NCBI RefSeq assembly: GCF_039521975.1
Contig: NZ_BAAACZ010000010.1
Span: 23,658-87,657 of the forward strand
Source of the DNA: Alkalibacillus silvisoli
Lineage (GTDB): Bacteria > Bacillota > Bacilli > Bacillales > Alkalibacillaceae
Length of the DNA: 64,000 nt
Direction: 5' to 3'
Shown here: one piece after another, positions 40,803 through 49,930 of the stretch
Numbering within the stretch: position 1 is the stretch's first letter
How the letters are laid out: each line of letters begins with the position of its first letter
The notes under the pieces: generated by a model
The model's input: the letters and a program-made list of their open reading frames with translations, nothing else
The model's database searches: none
What the model was told of the DNA's origin: nothing
Made by a program: the position numbers and the translations under genes

Positions 40803-42803
40803 CTAAGACTCAAAAACTTTTAACAATTGAGCTTCATTCCAAATTTCTATTTGCAGATCTTTCGCCTTGTCTAGTTTTGAACCCGCATCTTCACCAGCAA
40901 TCAGTAGGTCCGTTTTTTTACTGACACTGCTTGTTACTTTACCTCCCAAAGACTGGATCTTTTCCTTGGCGTCTTGACGTGTCATTTCTTCAAATTTACC
41001 CGTTAAAACTATTGTCTGATCATAAAAAATTGAGTCCTCATCGACTTGTACTGCTTCACCTAAATACTCCATATTCAAGCCGAGTTGTTTTAATTCGTCG
41101 ATTAATTGTTGAACTTGTTCTTGTTCGAAATAGTTTGCAATAGACTGGGCCATTTTATCACCGATTTCAGGAATCAATTCAACTTCTTCTTTAGAAGATG
41201 CCACTAGCTCATCCATGGTTTTAAACTGAGAAGCTAACGTATCTGCTGCTTTACTACCGACAAACCGGATTCCTAGTCCGAATAATAAACGTTCTAATGA
41301 ATTCCCTTTCGATGCTTCAATAGCTTTCAATAAATTATCAACTGATTTCTGGCCCATTCTCTCTAAAGGTAATAGGTCATCTGGTGTTAATTTATACAAA
41401 TCTGCAATCGTTTTAATTAATTGATGGTCAAACAACTGTTCAATTACCTTCTCACCTAAGCCATCAATATTCATTGCATTTCGTGAAACAAAATGGATTA
41501 AAGCTTCTTTTAATTGAGCTGGGCAATTCGGGTTCACACAGCGATATGCAACTTCTCCACCGACTTTTTCAATTGGCTCACCACATTCAGGGCATCCTTC
41601 TGGCATTCTAAATGGCTCTTCATCTCCTTTACGTTCTTCTGTTACGACCCGAACAACTTCAGGAATAATGTCACCTGCTTTTTTAATAACGACTGTATCG
41701 TTAATTCGAATATCCTTCTCAATAATTAGATCTTCATTGTGTAAAGATGCGCGTTGAACAGTCGTCCCTGCTACTTGGACTGGTTCTAAAATAGCCGTTG
41801 GTGTTACTGCTCCTGTTCTACCCACACTTAATTCAATACCATATAACTTTGTTACCGCTTCTTCAGCGGGGAACTTATAAGCAATTGCCCACCGTGGACT
41901 TTTGGCGGTAAATCCCAGCTCCTGTTGTAAATCTATCGAATCCACTTTAATGACAATACCATCTATTTCATAATCTAACTCACTACGTTTAACTGTCCAA
42001 TCCTCAGTATATTGAATCACTTCTTCGATTGAATTAAATGTATGTGTTTCACGATTCGTTTTAAAGCCTAACTGCTTCATGTATTGTAATTGCTCACTAT
42101 GTGATGAGGTGGTCGCTTTCTCCCACTCACCAACACTATACAAGTAAATATCTAAATTACGACTCGCTGCAATTTTCGGATCTAATTGTCGTAAAGAACC
42201 TGCCGCAGCATTACGTGGGTTCGCAAATGGTTCTTCACCTGTTTGTTCTCGCTTTTCGTTTAACTTTAAAAATGACCGCTGTGGCATAAATGCTTCCCCG
42301 CGCACTTCAATCGTCTCTTCTTCACGAATTTTTAATGGGATACTTTTGATCGTTCTTAAGTTTTGTGTTATGTCTTCCCCAGTCTTTCCATCTCCGCGCG
42401 TTGCACCTTGAGTAAACTGACCATTTTCATAGCGTAATGAAACGGCTAAACCGTCAATCTTAAGTTCACAAACGTAACGAACTGGCCTACCAACACGTTC
42501 CTTTACTCGGCGGTCAAAATCTCTTAAATCTTGCTCATTAAACGCATTACCTAAGCTTAACATTGGAACACGATGGTCGACTTTCACAAATTTATCTAAC
42601 GGTTGTCCACCGACACGTTGCGTTGGTGAATCACTCGTTTGAAACGCTGGATAATCTTCTTCGAGTTGGTTAAGTTTGTGCAATTGTTGGTCATAATAAG
42701 AATCAGAAACAGTCGGCTCATCTAAAACGTGATATTCATAGTTGTATTGATTTATTTCATCTTTTAATGCTTCAATCGCTGCTTTCGCTTCCTCACGATT
42801 CAT
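40803..42803 (-). CDS. ligA: NAD-dependent DNA ligase
   Basis: A 666-aa LigA of normal length. Order: Ia and adenylation domain with the active-site Lys in CELKIDGLAVSL, OB fold, four-Cys zinc finger (CPECGEP ... CVNPNCPAQ), helix-hairpin-helix domain and a C-terminal BRCT domain (about 590-666). It seals nicks in replication and repair. Operon with pcrA, 16 bp upstream. Confidence 0.98.
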   Translation of the reverse strand: MNREEAKAAIEALKDEINQYNYEYHVLDEPTVSDSYYDQQLHKLNQLEEDYPAFQTSDSPTQRVGGQPLDKFVKVDHRVPMLSLGNAFNEQDLRDFDRRVKERVGRPVRYVCELKIDGLAVSLRYENGQFTQGATRGDGKTGEDITQNLRTIKSIPLKIREEETIEVRGEAFMPQRSFLKLNEKREQTGEEPFANPRNAAAGSLRQLDPKIAASRNLDIYLYSVGEWEKATTSSHSEQLQYMKQLGFKTNRETHTFNSIEEVIQYTEDWTVKRSELDYEIDGIVIKVDSIDLQQELGFTAKSPRWAIAYKFPAEEAVTKLYGIELSVGRTGAVTPTAILEPVQVAGTTVQRASLHNEDLIIEKDIRINDTVVIKKAGDIIPEVVRVVTEERKGDEEPFRMPEGCPECGEPIEKVGGEVAYRCVNPNCPAQLKEALIHFVSRNAMNIDGLGEKVIEQLFDHQLIKTIADLYKLTPDDLLPLERMGQKSVDNLLKAIEASKGNSLERLLFGLGIRFVGSKAADTLASQFKTMDELVASSKEEVELIPEIGDKMAQSIANYFEQEQVQQLIDELKQLGLNMEYLGEAVQVDEDSIFYDQTIVLTGKFEEMTRQDAKEKIQSLGGKVTSSVSKKTDLLIAGEDAGSKLDKAKDLQIEIWNEAQLLKVFES

Positions 42804-42819
42804 GCAAACGCCACTCCTC

Positions 42820-45054
42820 TTATATTTTTTCTACAGGTGCAAATTGTGATAACAATCGCTTAATTCCAACAGGTGATGGGAAGGCAATATCCACCTCAGC
42901 ATCATCGCCACTACCTTCTACTTTCACGATCGTCCCTTCGCCCCACTTGTTATGCTTTACCTTATCACCAACTTGAAAACTTTTAGGATCAGAAGGCTTC
43001 TTCTTAATCATTGTTGCTTTTCGCTTAGGCTCACTGAAGGTTGATGCTTTCGACTGTTCTAATTGATTAATCACATCTTCAAATGATTCGTTAGATGATC
43101 CTCCATTAGAGAAATCACCTTCACGCTCTAACAGATCACTTGGAATCTCATCGATAAATCGACTCATTTCATTAAACTGTGAACGACCAAAGATTGTACG
43201 CATAGACGCATACGTTACGTATAACTGCTGTTCAGCTCGAGTAATCCCGACATATGCTAAGCGACGCTCCTCTTCCATCTCTTCTTCATCAAAGAGTGAA
43301 CGGCTATGAGGGAAAATATTCTCTTCAAGTCCAATTAAAAAAACAGCTGGAAACTCTAAACCCTTAGCAGCGTGTAATGTCATAAGAGTTACTTTATCAG
43401 TTGATTCATCATCTGTGTCATCAAGGTCAGAAACTAACGCTAAATCAGTTAAAAACGCAATTAACCCTGTATCCTCACTCACATCTTCAAACTGCTTTGT
43501 CACCGTCTTAAATTCGTCTAAGTTTTCTAATCGGCCTTGTGATTCTAATGACTTATCTTGTGCTAACATCTTTTCATAACCAGACTTCTCTAGCACTTCA
43601 TCAACTAAGTCTGTCACACTCAAAAACTCTTGTTGCTTTTGCCAGTTTTCAATCATCTGTCTAAATGACTGTAACTGCCCTGCTGCTTTTTTACTAATGC
43701 CGATTAACGCAATGTCTTGGATCGCTTCAAAGAGTGATAAATCATGCATTTCAGCGTGCATCTGTAACTTTTCAATTGACGTTTTACCAATACCACGCTT
43801 CGGTACATTCACGACACGCATAAAACTAATATCATCGTTAGAATTGGCAATTAACCTTAAATATGCCAGTAAATCTTTAATTTCTTTACGATCATAGAAC
43901 TTGGTCCCGCCAATAATTTGATAAGGAACATTCGACTTAACAAATACATCCTCCATCGCACGTGATTGCGCATTCGTACGATAAAGAATCGCAATATCCT
44001 CGAAGTTATACTGACCATCTGCTGTTAATTCTTGTACTTGCTCAATGACATAGCGCGCTTCTTGGCGTTCATCACGCGCTTCAAACAATCGAATATTTTT
44101 TCCACCATCATTATCTGTCCAAAGCTCTTTTGGTTTACGTGATAAATTATTCTCAATTACATCATTTGCCGCTTGCAGAATCGTCTTCGTTGAACGATAG
44201 TTTTGCTCTAATAATATAGTTTTCGCGTTTGAATAATCATTTTCAAACGACAAAATATTATAAATATCAGCACCACGCCATTTATAGATTGATTGATCAG
44301 AGTCACCAACGACACATATATTTCCAAAGCGCTCTGCTAATTTTTGGACTAATTGGTATTGAGCTTTGTTCGTATCTTGGTACTCATCAACATGAATATA
44401 TTGAAAACGATTTTGATAATAGCGTAACACCTCAGGTACACGGTCAAATAAGAAAAACGTCTCCATAATTAAACTATCAAAGTCTAAAGCGCTATTCTTT
44501 CTTAAAATCGTCTCATATGTATCATAAAGTAAAGCAATTTTCTCTTCATGAACATTATTCGCTTGTTGCTTCATCACTTTAGGTGTAATAAGCTGATTTT
44601 TCGCCTGGCTAATCGCAAACTGGACAGACCTTGGATCAAATTGCTTAGGGTCCAAATTTTGCACACGTAATGCTTCTTTAACCGCCGTCTTCTGATCTGT
44701 CGCATCATATATCGCAAAGTTCCTATCAATACCAATCCGGTCCCCATCACGACGCAGAATACGAACACATAATGAGTGAAACGTTGACATAATAATGTCT
44801 TTCGCATCACTTCCGACTAACTTCTCAACACGGTCTTTCATCTCACGCGCTGCTTTATTCGTAAATGTAATTGCTAAAATGTTATAAGGTTGAACCCCTT
44901 TTTCTCTTAGTAAATAAGCAATGCGGTGAGTTAAAACACGTGTTTTACCACTACCCGCACCTGCCATGACTAGTAAAGGTCCCTCTGTATATTTAACCGC
45001 TTCTCTTTGTTCAGCATTCATCGAGTCTAATATTTCATTCATCGTCATACTCAT
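42820..45054 (-). CDS. pcrA: ATP-dependent DNA helicase PcrA
   Basis: A 744-aa UvrD/Rep-type superfamily 1 helicase: Walker A MAGAGSGKTRVLTHR, motif II in VDEYQDTNKAQYQL, GDSDQSIYKWRGAD, TLHAAKGLEFPAVFL, YVGITRAEQQLY, and a C-terminal Tudor-like tail (VGDKVKHNKWGEGTIVKV) that contacts RNA polymerase. It unwinds DNA in repair and clears replication conflicts. AAGGTGG precedes the start. Follows pcrB by 15 bp. Confidence 0.98.
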   Translation of the reverse strand: MSMTMNEILDSMNAEQREAVKYTEGPLLVMAGAGSGKTRVLTHRIAYLLREKGVQPYNILAITFTNKAAREMKDRVEKLVGSDAKDIIMSTFHSLCVRILRRDGDRIGIDRNFAIYDATDQKTAVKEALRVQNLDPKQFDPRSVQFAISQAKNQLITPKVMKQQANNVHEEKIALLYDTYETILRKNSALDFDSLIMETFFLFDRVPEVLRYYQNRFQYIHVDEYQDTNKAQYQLVQKLAERFGNICVVGDSDQSIYKWRGADIYNILSFENDYSNAKTILLEQNYRSTKTILQAANDVIENNLSRKPKELWTDNDGGKNIRLFEARDERQEARYVIEQVQELTADGQYNFEDIAILYRTNAQSRAMEDVFVKSNVPYQIIGGTKFYDRKEIKDLLAYLRLIANSNDDISFMRVVNVPKRGIGKTSIEKLQMHAEMHDLSLFEAIQDIALIGISKKAAGQLQSFRQMIENWQKQQEFLSVTDLVDEVLEKSGYEKMLAQDKSLESQGRLENLDEFKTVTKQFEDVSEDTGLIAFLTDLALVSDLDDTDDESTDKVTLMTLHAAKGLEFPAVFLIGLEENIFPHSRSLFDEEEMEEERRLAYVGITRAEQQLYVTYASMRTIFGRSQFNEMSRFIDEIPSDLLEREGDFSNGGSSNESFEDVINQLEQSKASTFSEPKRKATMIKKKPSDPKSFQVGDKVKHNKWGEGTIVKVEGSGDDAEVDIAFPSPVGIKRLLSQFAPVEKI

Positions 45055-45069
45055 GACTATACCACCTTT

Positions 45070-45765
45070 TTACTTTTCTACCTTTTTGACTGCATGAATG
45101 GTCCTTAAAGCTGCTTTTACATCATCATAAATGACATCGCCTACCATAACAATGTCAGCATAAGCTGCCATTTCACTTGCTTGTTCCTTCGTTCTAATTC
45201 CGCCACCATATATTAATTTCGCACGGTTTAACTCTTTGCTGACCTGTTTTACAAGCTCAGGCTCACCATATGTACCGCTATATTCTAAATACATAAAAGG
45301 TAATTGCATTAAATGCTCAATTAATTGCGCATAAGCCACAACGTCTTCTGTCTTCACAGCTTTCGAATTCGTATATTGATAAGCTTTGGATTCAGGGTTT
45401 AACATCACGTACCCTTCCATCAACAATTCATCCCACTCAATTAAATCACCGTATTCTTTTACCGCATCAATATGCATGTCAATCATCCATCTTTTATCTT
45501 GACTATTTAATACAGTTGGAATGAAATAAAAATCAAACCCAGGTGTAATGGAAGGAATATTCGACACTTCTAAAATACACGGAACCGAAAATCGTCGAAC
45601 ACGCGCTAATAGGTTTAACACATCATCTAATGTGACACCGTCTGTTCCCCCAACCATAATTGCATCTGTATCGGATTCGCACAAAGCTTCTAAATGTTCA
45701 TCACTTATTGGTTTATTGGGATCTAGCTTAAAAATATGTCGCCAGTTTTGGTAATCTTCAATCAC
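45070..45765 (-). CDS. pcrB: Heptaprenylglyceryl phosphate synthase
   Basis: A 231-aa TIM-barrel prenyltransferase that joins heptaprenyl diphosphate to sn-glycerol-1-phosphate. It shows WRHIFKLDPNKPIS, MVGGTDGVT and LIYGGGIRTKEQA, the phosphate-binding GGGI motif of the family. First gene of pcrB-pcrA-ligA-camS. Confidence 0.95.
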   Translation of the reverse strand: MIEDYQNWRHIFKLDPNKPISDEHLEALCESDTDAIMVGGTDGVTLDDVLNLLARVRRFSVPCILEVSNIPSITPGFDFYFIPTVLNSQDKRWMIDMHIDAVKEYGDLIEWDELLMEGYVMLNPESKAYQYTNSKAVKTEDVVAYAQLIEHLMQLPFMYLEYSGTYGEPELVKQVSKELNRAKLIYGGGIRTKEQASEMAAYADIVMVGDVIYDDVKAALRTIHAVKKVEK

Positions 45766-45858
45766 GTTAATTCCTCCATTATTTGTTCCTAACCTTATCT
45801 ATTATATCAAAAATCAATCCTAACTTTCACTGATCATCCTATTAAATATAGGCGAAAG

Positions 45859-45887
45859 TTGAGAAACCATTTTGGGTATGCTAATAT
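45859..45887 (+). promoter_or_regulatory. Promoter of the glyS T-box transcript
   Basis: TTGAGA (45859-45864), 17 bp, TAATAT (45882-45887), directly upstream of the T-box leader. Confidence 0.7.
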
Positions 45888-45894
45888 AAATAAG

Positions 45895-46127
45895 ACAAAT
45901 TGGATTAAAGGTTTTTACATTGAAGGATTAATAGTAGCTATACCCACTACTTAATAAGCGATTCAGGGATGGTGTGAGCCTGAAGTAAGGTATTAGTGAA
46001 ACGGCAATCTGGAGTAAATGATTGAAAGTGGTCGTGCACACATCGCACTTCAATCAGGGTGGAACCGCGGGATATACACTCTCGTCCCTGAGCTAAGTGA
46101 TTAGCTCAGGAGGCGGGAGTTTTTTAT
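45895..46127 (+). promoter_or_regulatory. Glycine T-box riboswitch with terminator
   Basis: The T-box sequence AGGGTGGAACCGCG (46056-46069) is followed by a strong hairpin (arms around CCTGAGCTAA/TTAGCTCAGG and CTCG/CGGGAG) ending in TTTTTT (46079-46126). A GGC triplet at 46003-46005 in AACGGCAATCTGG is the likely glycine specifier, as in B. subtilis glyQS. Uncharged tRNA-Gly would stabilise the antiterminator and allow glyS expression. Confidence 0.93.
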
Positions 46128-46163
46128 TTATATTTATAATAGATGGAATTAGGAGGCTTCAAT

Positions 46164-47546
46164 ATGGCTAATGAAATGGAAAGTATTGTGAATCATTGCA
46201 AGCATCGCGGGTTTATTTTTCAGGGATCTGAAATTTACGGTGGTCTTGCCAACACATGGGATTATGGCCCATTGGGTGCAGAGCTTAAGAAGAACTTAAA
46301 AGATGCCTGGTGGAAAAAGTTCGTCCAAGAATCCCCTTATAACGTAGGATTAGATTCAGCGATTTTAATGAATCCAAAAACGTGGGAAGCAAGTGGTCAC
46401 TTAGGTAACTTTAACGACCCGATGATTGACTGTAAAGAATGTAAATCACGCCATCGCGCTGACCACATTATTGAAAATTACTTTGAGGCAAAAGGTGACG
46501 AGCGCGTCGTTGATGGGATGCCATTTGATGAATTAGAAAAAATCATTCAAGAAGAAGGGATTAAATGCCCAACTTGTGAATCTGACAACTTTACTGAGAT
46601 TCGTCAATTTAACTTAATGTTTAAAACGTATCAAGGTGTAACAGAAGATTCTACTGACGAAATTTACATGCGTCCGGAAACGGCACAAGGTATTTTCGTA
46701 AACTTTAAAAACGTTCAACGTACAATGCGTAAAAAGCTGCCATTTGGTATTGCACAAATTGGTAAAAGCTTTAGAAATGAAATTACGCCTGGTAACTTCA
46801 TTTTCCGCACACGTGAATTCGAACAGATGGAAATGGAATTCTTCTGTAAACCAGGTGAAGAGAAAGAATGGTTCAATTATTGGTTAGACTTCTCTCACAA
46901 CTGGTTAACTAGCTTAGGACTTGATGACACCAAAGTACGCCGTCGTGATCACGATTCAGAAGAGCTGTCACACTACAGTAATGCGACCACTGACTTAGAA
47001 TATCAATTCCCATTTGGTTGGGGTGAACTATGGGGGATCGCATCACGGACAGACTACGACTTAACACAACATGCTGAGCATTCAGGTGAAGACATGGAAT
47101 ATATTGATCAACAAACGAATGAACGTTACACCCCTTATGTGATCGAGCCATCATTGGGCGCCGATCGTTTAGCGTTATCCTTTTTAACAGATGCTTATGA
47201 GGAAGAAGAGCTTGAAGATGGATCAACACGTACTGTTATGCACTTCCACCCAGCGGTTGCTCCTTATAAAGCAGCGATCTTCCCGCTTTCTAAGAAGCTA
47301 TCTGAAGAAGCACAAGAAGTGTTCCAAGACCTGGCGAAGGACTTTATGGTTGATTACGACGAATCAGGGTCAATCGGTAAACGTTATCGCCGTCATGATG
47401 AAATTGGAACACCTTATTGCATTACGTATGATTTCGATTCAAAAGAAGATGGACAAGTGACTGTTCGTAACCGCGACACGATGGAACAATCACGCATGCC
47501 AATTGCAGAACTAAATGCTTTCTTACAAGAGAAAGTGAACTATTAA
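46164..47546 (+). CDS. glyS: Glycyl-tRNA synthetase (class II, single-chain type)
   Basis: A 460-aa dimeric enzyme of the bacterial/eukaryotic single-chain type. Class II motifs are visible: FRTREFEQMEMEFFC (motif 2 region) and EPSLGADRLALSFL (motif 3), with HxxHR-like zinc-finger CKECKSRHRADH near residue 98. AGGAGG at 46151-46156 selects the ATG at 46164 and gives the normal length. Controlled by the T-box upstream. Confidence 0.97.
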   Translation: MANEMESIVNHCKHRGFIFQGSEIYGGLANTWDYGPLGAELKKNLKDAWWKKFVQESPYNVGLDSAILMNPKTWEASGHLGNFNDPMIDCKECKSRHRADHIIENYFEAKGDERVVDGMPFDELEKIIQEEGIKCPTCESDNFTEIRQFNLMFKTYQGVTEDSTDEIYMRPETAQGIFVNFKNVQRTMRKKLPFGIAQIGKSFRNEITPGNFIFRTREFEQMEMEFFCKPGEEKEWFNYWLDFSHNWLTSLGLDDTKVRRRDHDSEELSHYSNATTDLEYQFPFGWGELWGIASRTDYDLTQHAEHSGEDMEYIDQQTNERYTPYVIEPSLGADRLALSFLTDAYEEEELEDGSTRTVMHFHPAVAPYKAAIFPLSKKLSEEAQEVFQDLAKDFMVDYDESGSIGKRYRRHDEIGTPYCITYDFDSKEDGQVTVRNRDTMEQSRMPIAELNAFLQEKVNY

Positions 47547-47640
47547 ATAGCAATGACCTTGAAACAAAAGGGATGAAGTGTTGTTAAAACGCGGACATTC
47601 GATACCTTGTATAAGAGTAACAATTACCAGAGCGCGTCAT

Positions 47641-47780
47641 TTTATCAGCGTTCGGGATACTTTTATCAGCGTTCATTCAAATTTATCAGCGCTCGGGATA
47701 CTTTTATCAGCGTTCGCTCAAATTTATCAGCGCTCGAGATACTTTTATCAGCGTTCGCTCAATTTTATCAGCGCTCGGGC
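47641..47780. repeat. Array of seven TTTATCAGCG units, about 20.5-bp period
   Basis: Units start at 47641, 47662, 47682, 47703, 47723, 47744 and 47764, so the steps alternate 21 and 20 bp. Tails alternate between GGGATACT-like and CTCAAA-like sequences, giving a 41-bp double unit. Same family as the array at 19.65 kb, same orientation and the same distance from the following hairpin. Confidence 0.88.
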
Positions 47781-47806
47781 TGTTTTGATGTCGCGGGATC
47801 GACATG

Positions 47807-47850
47807 AAAAAATCCGAACGAATTCATTTACGATGAATCGTTCGGATTTT
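47807..47850. terminator. Bidirectional terminator between glyS and mgtE (shared hairpin family, copy 2)
   Basis: AAATCCGAACGA/TCGTTCGGATTT stem with T-runs on both strands. Confidence 0.85.
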
Positions 47851-47933
47851 CTATTATGACAACTTTTTTGTCCTAAGCTCTTTTTTAAATCGGGCTATAT
47901 TAAGTTTAAAAATTCCATCAGAACTATATTACC

Positions 47934-49301
47934 TTACATTAAATAATGAATCATTGAAGTTGCTATTGAGAAGTAAATTAATAAGCCCATAATATCATTT
48001 AACGTTGTAATAAACGGACCTGATGCAACAGCTGGGTCAATTTTTAATCGGTTAATGACTAACGGGATAATTGACCCTGTCAAAGTAGAAATACTTAACG
48101 TGATTAAAATAGATGTCCCAACAACACCAGCTAGAACTAGATTTTGATCATAAAAAATCATAATTAGAATTGCTAAAGTAACAGCACTTCCTACACCGAT
48201 CATAATACCTGTTAAAAATTCACGCCTTAAAACACGCCATACATTACGCTTATCAAACGTACCAATTGCTAAGTTACGTACCATAACTGCAAGTGACTGT
48301 GTACCTGTATTACCAGCTGAGTCCATAATTAACGGAATAAAAGCAGCTAATATAACAATTGTCTCTAACGTTTCTTCAAACTGACCGATTACTTCAGCTG
48401 TAATTAACCCTAAAAACATTAACATAATAATCCATGGTGCACGTTTTTTCGCTGCATCCCATGCTGTAACATCTGTACCTGTAGCACCTCTTACAGCTGA
48501 TATTTCCCCGAAGTCTTCTGTCGCCTCGTCTTCAATAACATCAATAATATCATCTACTGTAATAATACCAACTAGCATATTCTCCTCAGTAATAACAGGT
48601 ACTGCTAAAAAGTCATATTTCTGAATTAAGCGAGCAACTTCTTCTTGGTCTTGATTGACTTTAACTGAAACGACGCGATTACTCATTATGTCTACGATCT
48701 CTATACTTGGATCATTTGTAATTAAATCTCTTAATGATACAACGCCGACTAATTTACTTTCTGTATCAATCACGTAAATATAGTAAATCGTCTCTGCCTC
48801 TGGCGCTTCATCACGCAATCGTGACATGACACTTTTTACCGTGTCTGTTGTTTTAATCGCAATATATTCAGTCGCCATTAAAGCACCAGCAGTTTCATCC
48901 TGGTACTCCATAATCTTTTTAACTTGCTTAGCTGCGACTGGATCCATCTCATTTAATGCATTTGAAACATCTGACTCCTCAAGCTCTGTCAAATAATCTG
49001 CCACATCATCTGAAGCCATTTCATTTAACGTCTCAATCCATTTCTTTCGGTCCATTTCATCCATCACATTTTGTTGTTCATCGATCTCTAAACCTTGAAC
49101 AATATCAGCTAATTGCTCTGGTGTTAAAGCATGATATACCTTTTGACGTACGCTTTTATCGTCTAATTTTTGAAACCATTCTACTTGGTCTTGAATGTGA
49201 AGTGACATTAGCGATTCTTGGAATAGCTCCATTTTGTTATCTTTTAAATAGTCTTTTAACTGTTGGAATAAGTTTGACTTATTCACTCGACGCATCATCA
49301 T
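47934..49301 (-). CDS. mgtE: Magnesium transporter MgtE
   Basis: A 455-aa channel-type Mg2+ transporter. Cytosolic N domain (helical repeats, about 1-135), paired CBS domains (about 136-260) that sense internal Mg2+, a plug helix, then five membrane helices (about 290-455) with the pore motif PLIMDSAGNTGTQSL. TAAGGAGGT lies ten bases upstream of the ATG and overlaps the stop of a leader ORF. Controlled by an M-box and probably by that leader. Confidence 0.96.
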   Translation of the reverse strand: MMMRRVNKSNLFQQLKDYLKDNKMELFQESLMSLHIQDQVEWFQKLDDKSVRQKVYHALTPEQLADIVQGLEIDEQQNVMDEMDRKKWIETLNEMASDDVADYLTELEESDVSNALNEMDPVAAKQVKKIMEYQDETAGALMATEYIAIKTTDTVKSVMSRLRDEAPEAETIYYIYVIDTESKLVGVVSLRDLITNDPSIEIVDIMSNRVVSVKVNQDQEEVARLIQKYDFLAVPVITEENMLVGIITVDDIIDVIEDEATEDFGEISAVRGATGTDVTAWDAAKKRAPWIIMLMFLGLITAEVIGQFEETLETIVILAAFIPLIMDSAGNTGTQSLAVMVRNLAIGTFDKRNVWRVLRREFLTGIMIGVGSAVTLAILIMIFYDQNLVLAGVVGTSILITLSISTLTGSIIPLVINRLKIDPAVASGPFITTLNDIMGLLIYFSIATSMIHYLM

Positions 49302-49314
49302 TGTAGGGACCTCC

Positions 49315-49401
49315 TTAGTTAGCCCCTATCCCTTGAGGTGATAGGGGGTAATTAGTTCTTCTTTCAATTGCTATTAAGTACAAACTCGACTCGGGGTCCA
49401 T
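49315..49401 (-). CDS. Leader peptide upstream of mgtE, MgtL-like start (28 aa)
   Basis: Twenty-eight codons beginning MDPESSLYLIAIERRTNYPL and ending SPQGIGAN, stop at 49315. The ribosome binding site AGGAGGTGAT matches the whole anti-Shine-Dalgarno sequence and ends seven bases before the ATG at 49401. The stop overlaps the mgtE ribosome binding site. The start Met-Asp-Pro-Glu equals that of Salmonella MgtL (from memory MDPEPTPLP...), where alternating acidic and Pro residues destabilise the ribosome at low Mg2+. Role here is inferred from start motif, strength of the site and position. Confidence 0.7.
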   Translation of the reverse strand: MDPESSLYLIAIERRTNYPLSPQGIGAN

Positions 49402-49417
49402 ATCCCCCATCACCTCC
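49323..49417 (-). promoter_or_regulatory. Alternative RNA structures in the mgtE leader
   Basis: Pairing A: 49335-49348 (plus-strand GAGGTGATAGGGGG) is complementary to 49404-49416 (CCCCCATCACCTC) with one bulged base, which would hide the leader ORF's ribosome binding site. Pairing B: CCCCTATC (49323-49330) with GATAGGGG (49340-49347), a perfect 8-bp hairpin just before the mgtE ribosome binding site. The two share bases and exclude each other. Confidence 0.6.
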
Positions 49418-49489
49418 TAAATATATCTCTCGTTAGCATTAGGTGATTAGGAAAAATACTTTCACTTAATATTTCCCCTAAAAACTAAT

Positions 49490-49535
49490 TAAATAAGCTC
49501 CCTTTTCTCAAACATGGAGAAAAGAGAGCTTTCTA
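49490..49535 (-). terminator. Expression-platform terminator of the M-box
   Basis: AAGCTCTCTTTTCTC/GAGAAAAGGGAGCTT hairpin then TATTTAATT on the minus strand, 35 bp after the aptamer. Mg2+ binding should favour it. Confidence 0.8.
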
Positions 49536-49569
49536 AATTGAAAACGTCATTATTATTAATACGACCTTC

Positions 49570-49728
49570 TCCTCCAATCGTTTGAGCTTTAGCACTGTAC
49601 GGCATAGGATCAAAATCCAGCTACGTTAAAAACCACCTTATGTCGATGGTTCCTGTTGACCCATTGGCGTCTTTGGACGTTTTTGGGCAGTAGCATATCT
49701 CCGAACAGGAGCCTCACCTAACGAGGAA
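49570..49728 (-). promoter_or_regulatory. M-box (ykoK) magnesium riboswitch aptamer
   Basis: The minus strand carries the conserved M-box blocks in order: CGTTAGGTGAGGCTCCTGTT, GGAGATATGCTACTGCCC, GTCCAAAGACGCCAATGGGT, GACATAAGGTGGTTTTTAAC, CAGCTGGATT-like GTAGCTGGATT, CCTATGCCGTACAGTGCTAA. The family senses Mg2+ and here precedes mgtE. Confidence 0.93.
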
Positions 49729-49748
49729 TTATCAAATTTTCCTTTTAT

Positions 49749-49777
49749 AGAATACATGATATGCATTAGCTAGTCAA
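49749..49777 (-). promoter_or_regulatory. Promoter of the M-box/mgtE transcript
   Basis: TTGACT (49772-49777), 17 bp, TATTCT (49749-49754) on the minus strand, ending 20 bp before the aptamer. Confidence 0.8.
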
Positions 49778-49930
49778 CTAGTGAATTTAAAATGTTTATT
49801 TAACAGAATCAGCCAATTCTTATCAATGTAAAATTACTAAACTGCCCGTTAAAAGTTTCAAATTTGATGGTGCTATGTCAAAATAGTATTAAACGTTGAA
49901 CGTTGATATATGTAGAACTGAGGGGTATTT

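Noticed and set aside
47578..47859. Two long plus-strand frames with repeated YQRS peptides
   Set aside because: They are translations of the non-coding TTTATCAGCG repeat array.
49800..49930. Possible fluoride riboswitch before crcB
   Set aside because: A GATGGTG stretch is present, but I could not place the conserved stems and pseudoknot of the crcB motif around it.
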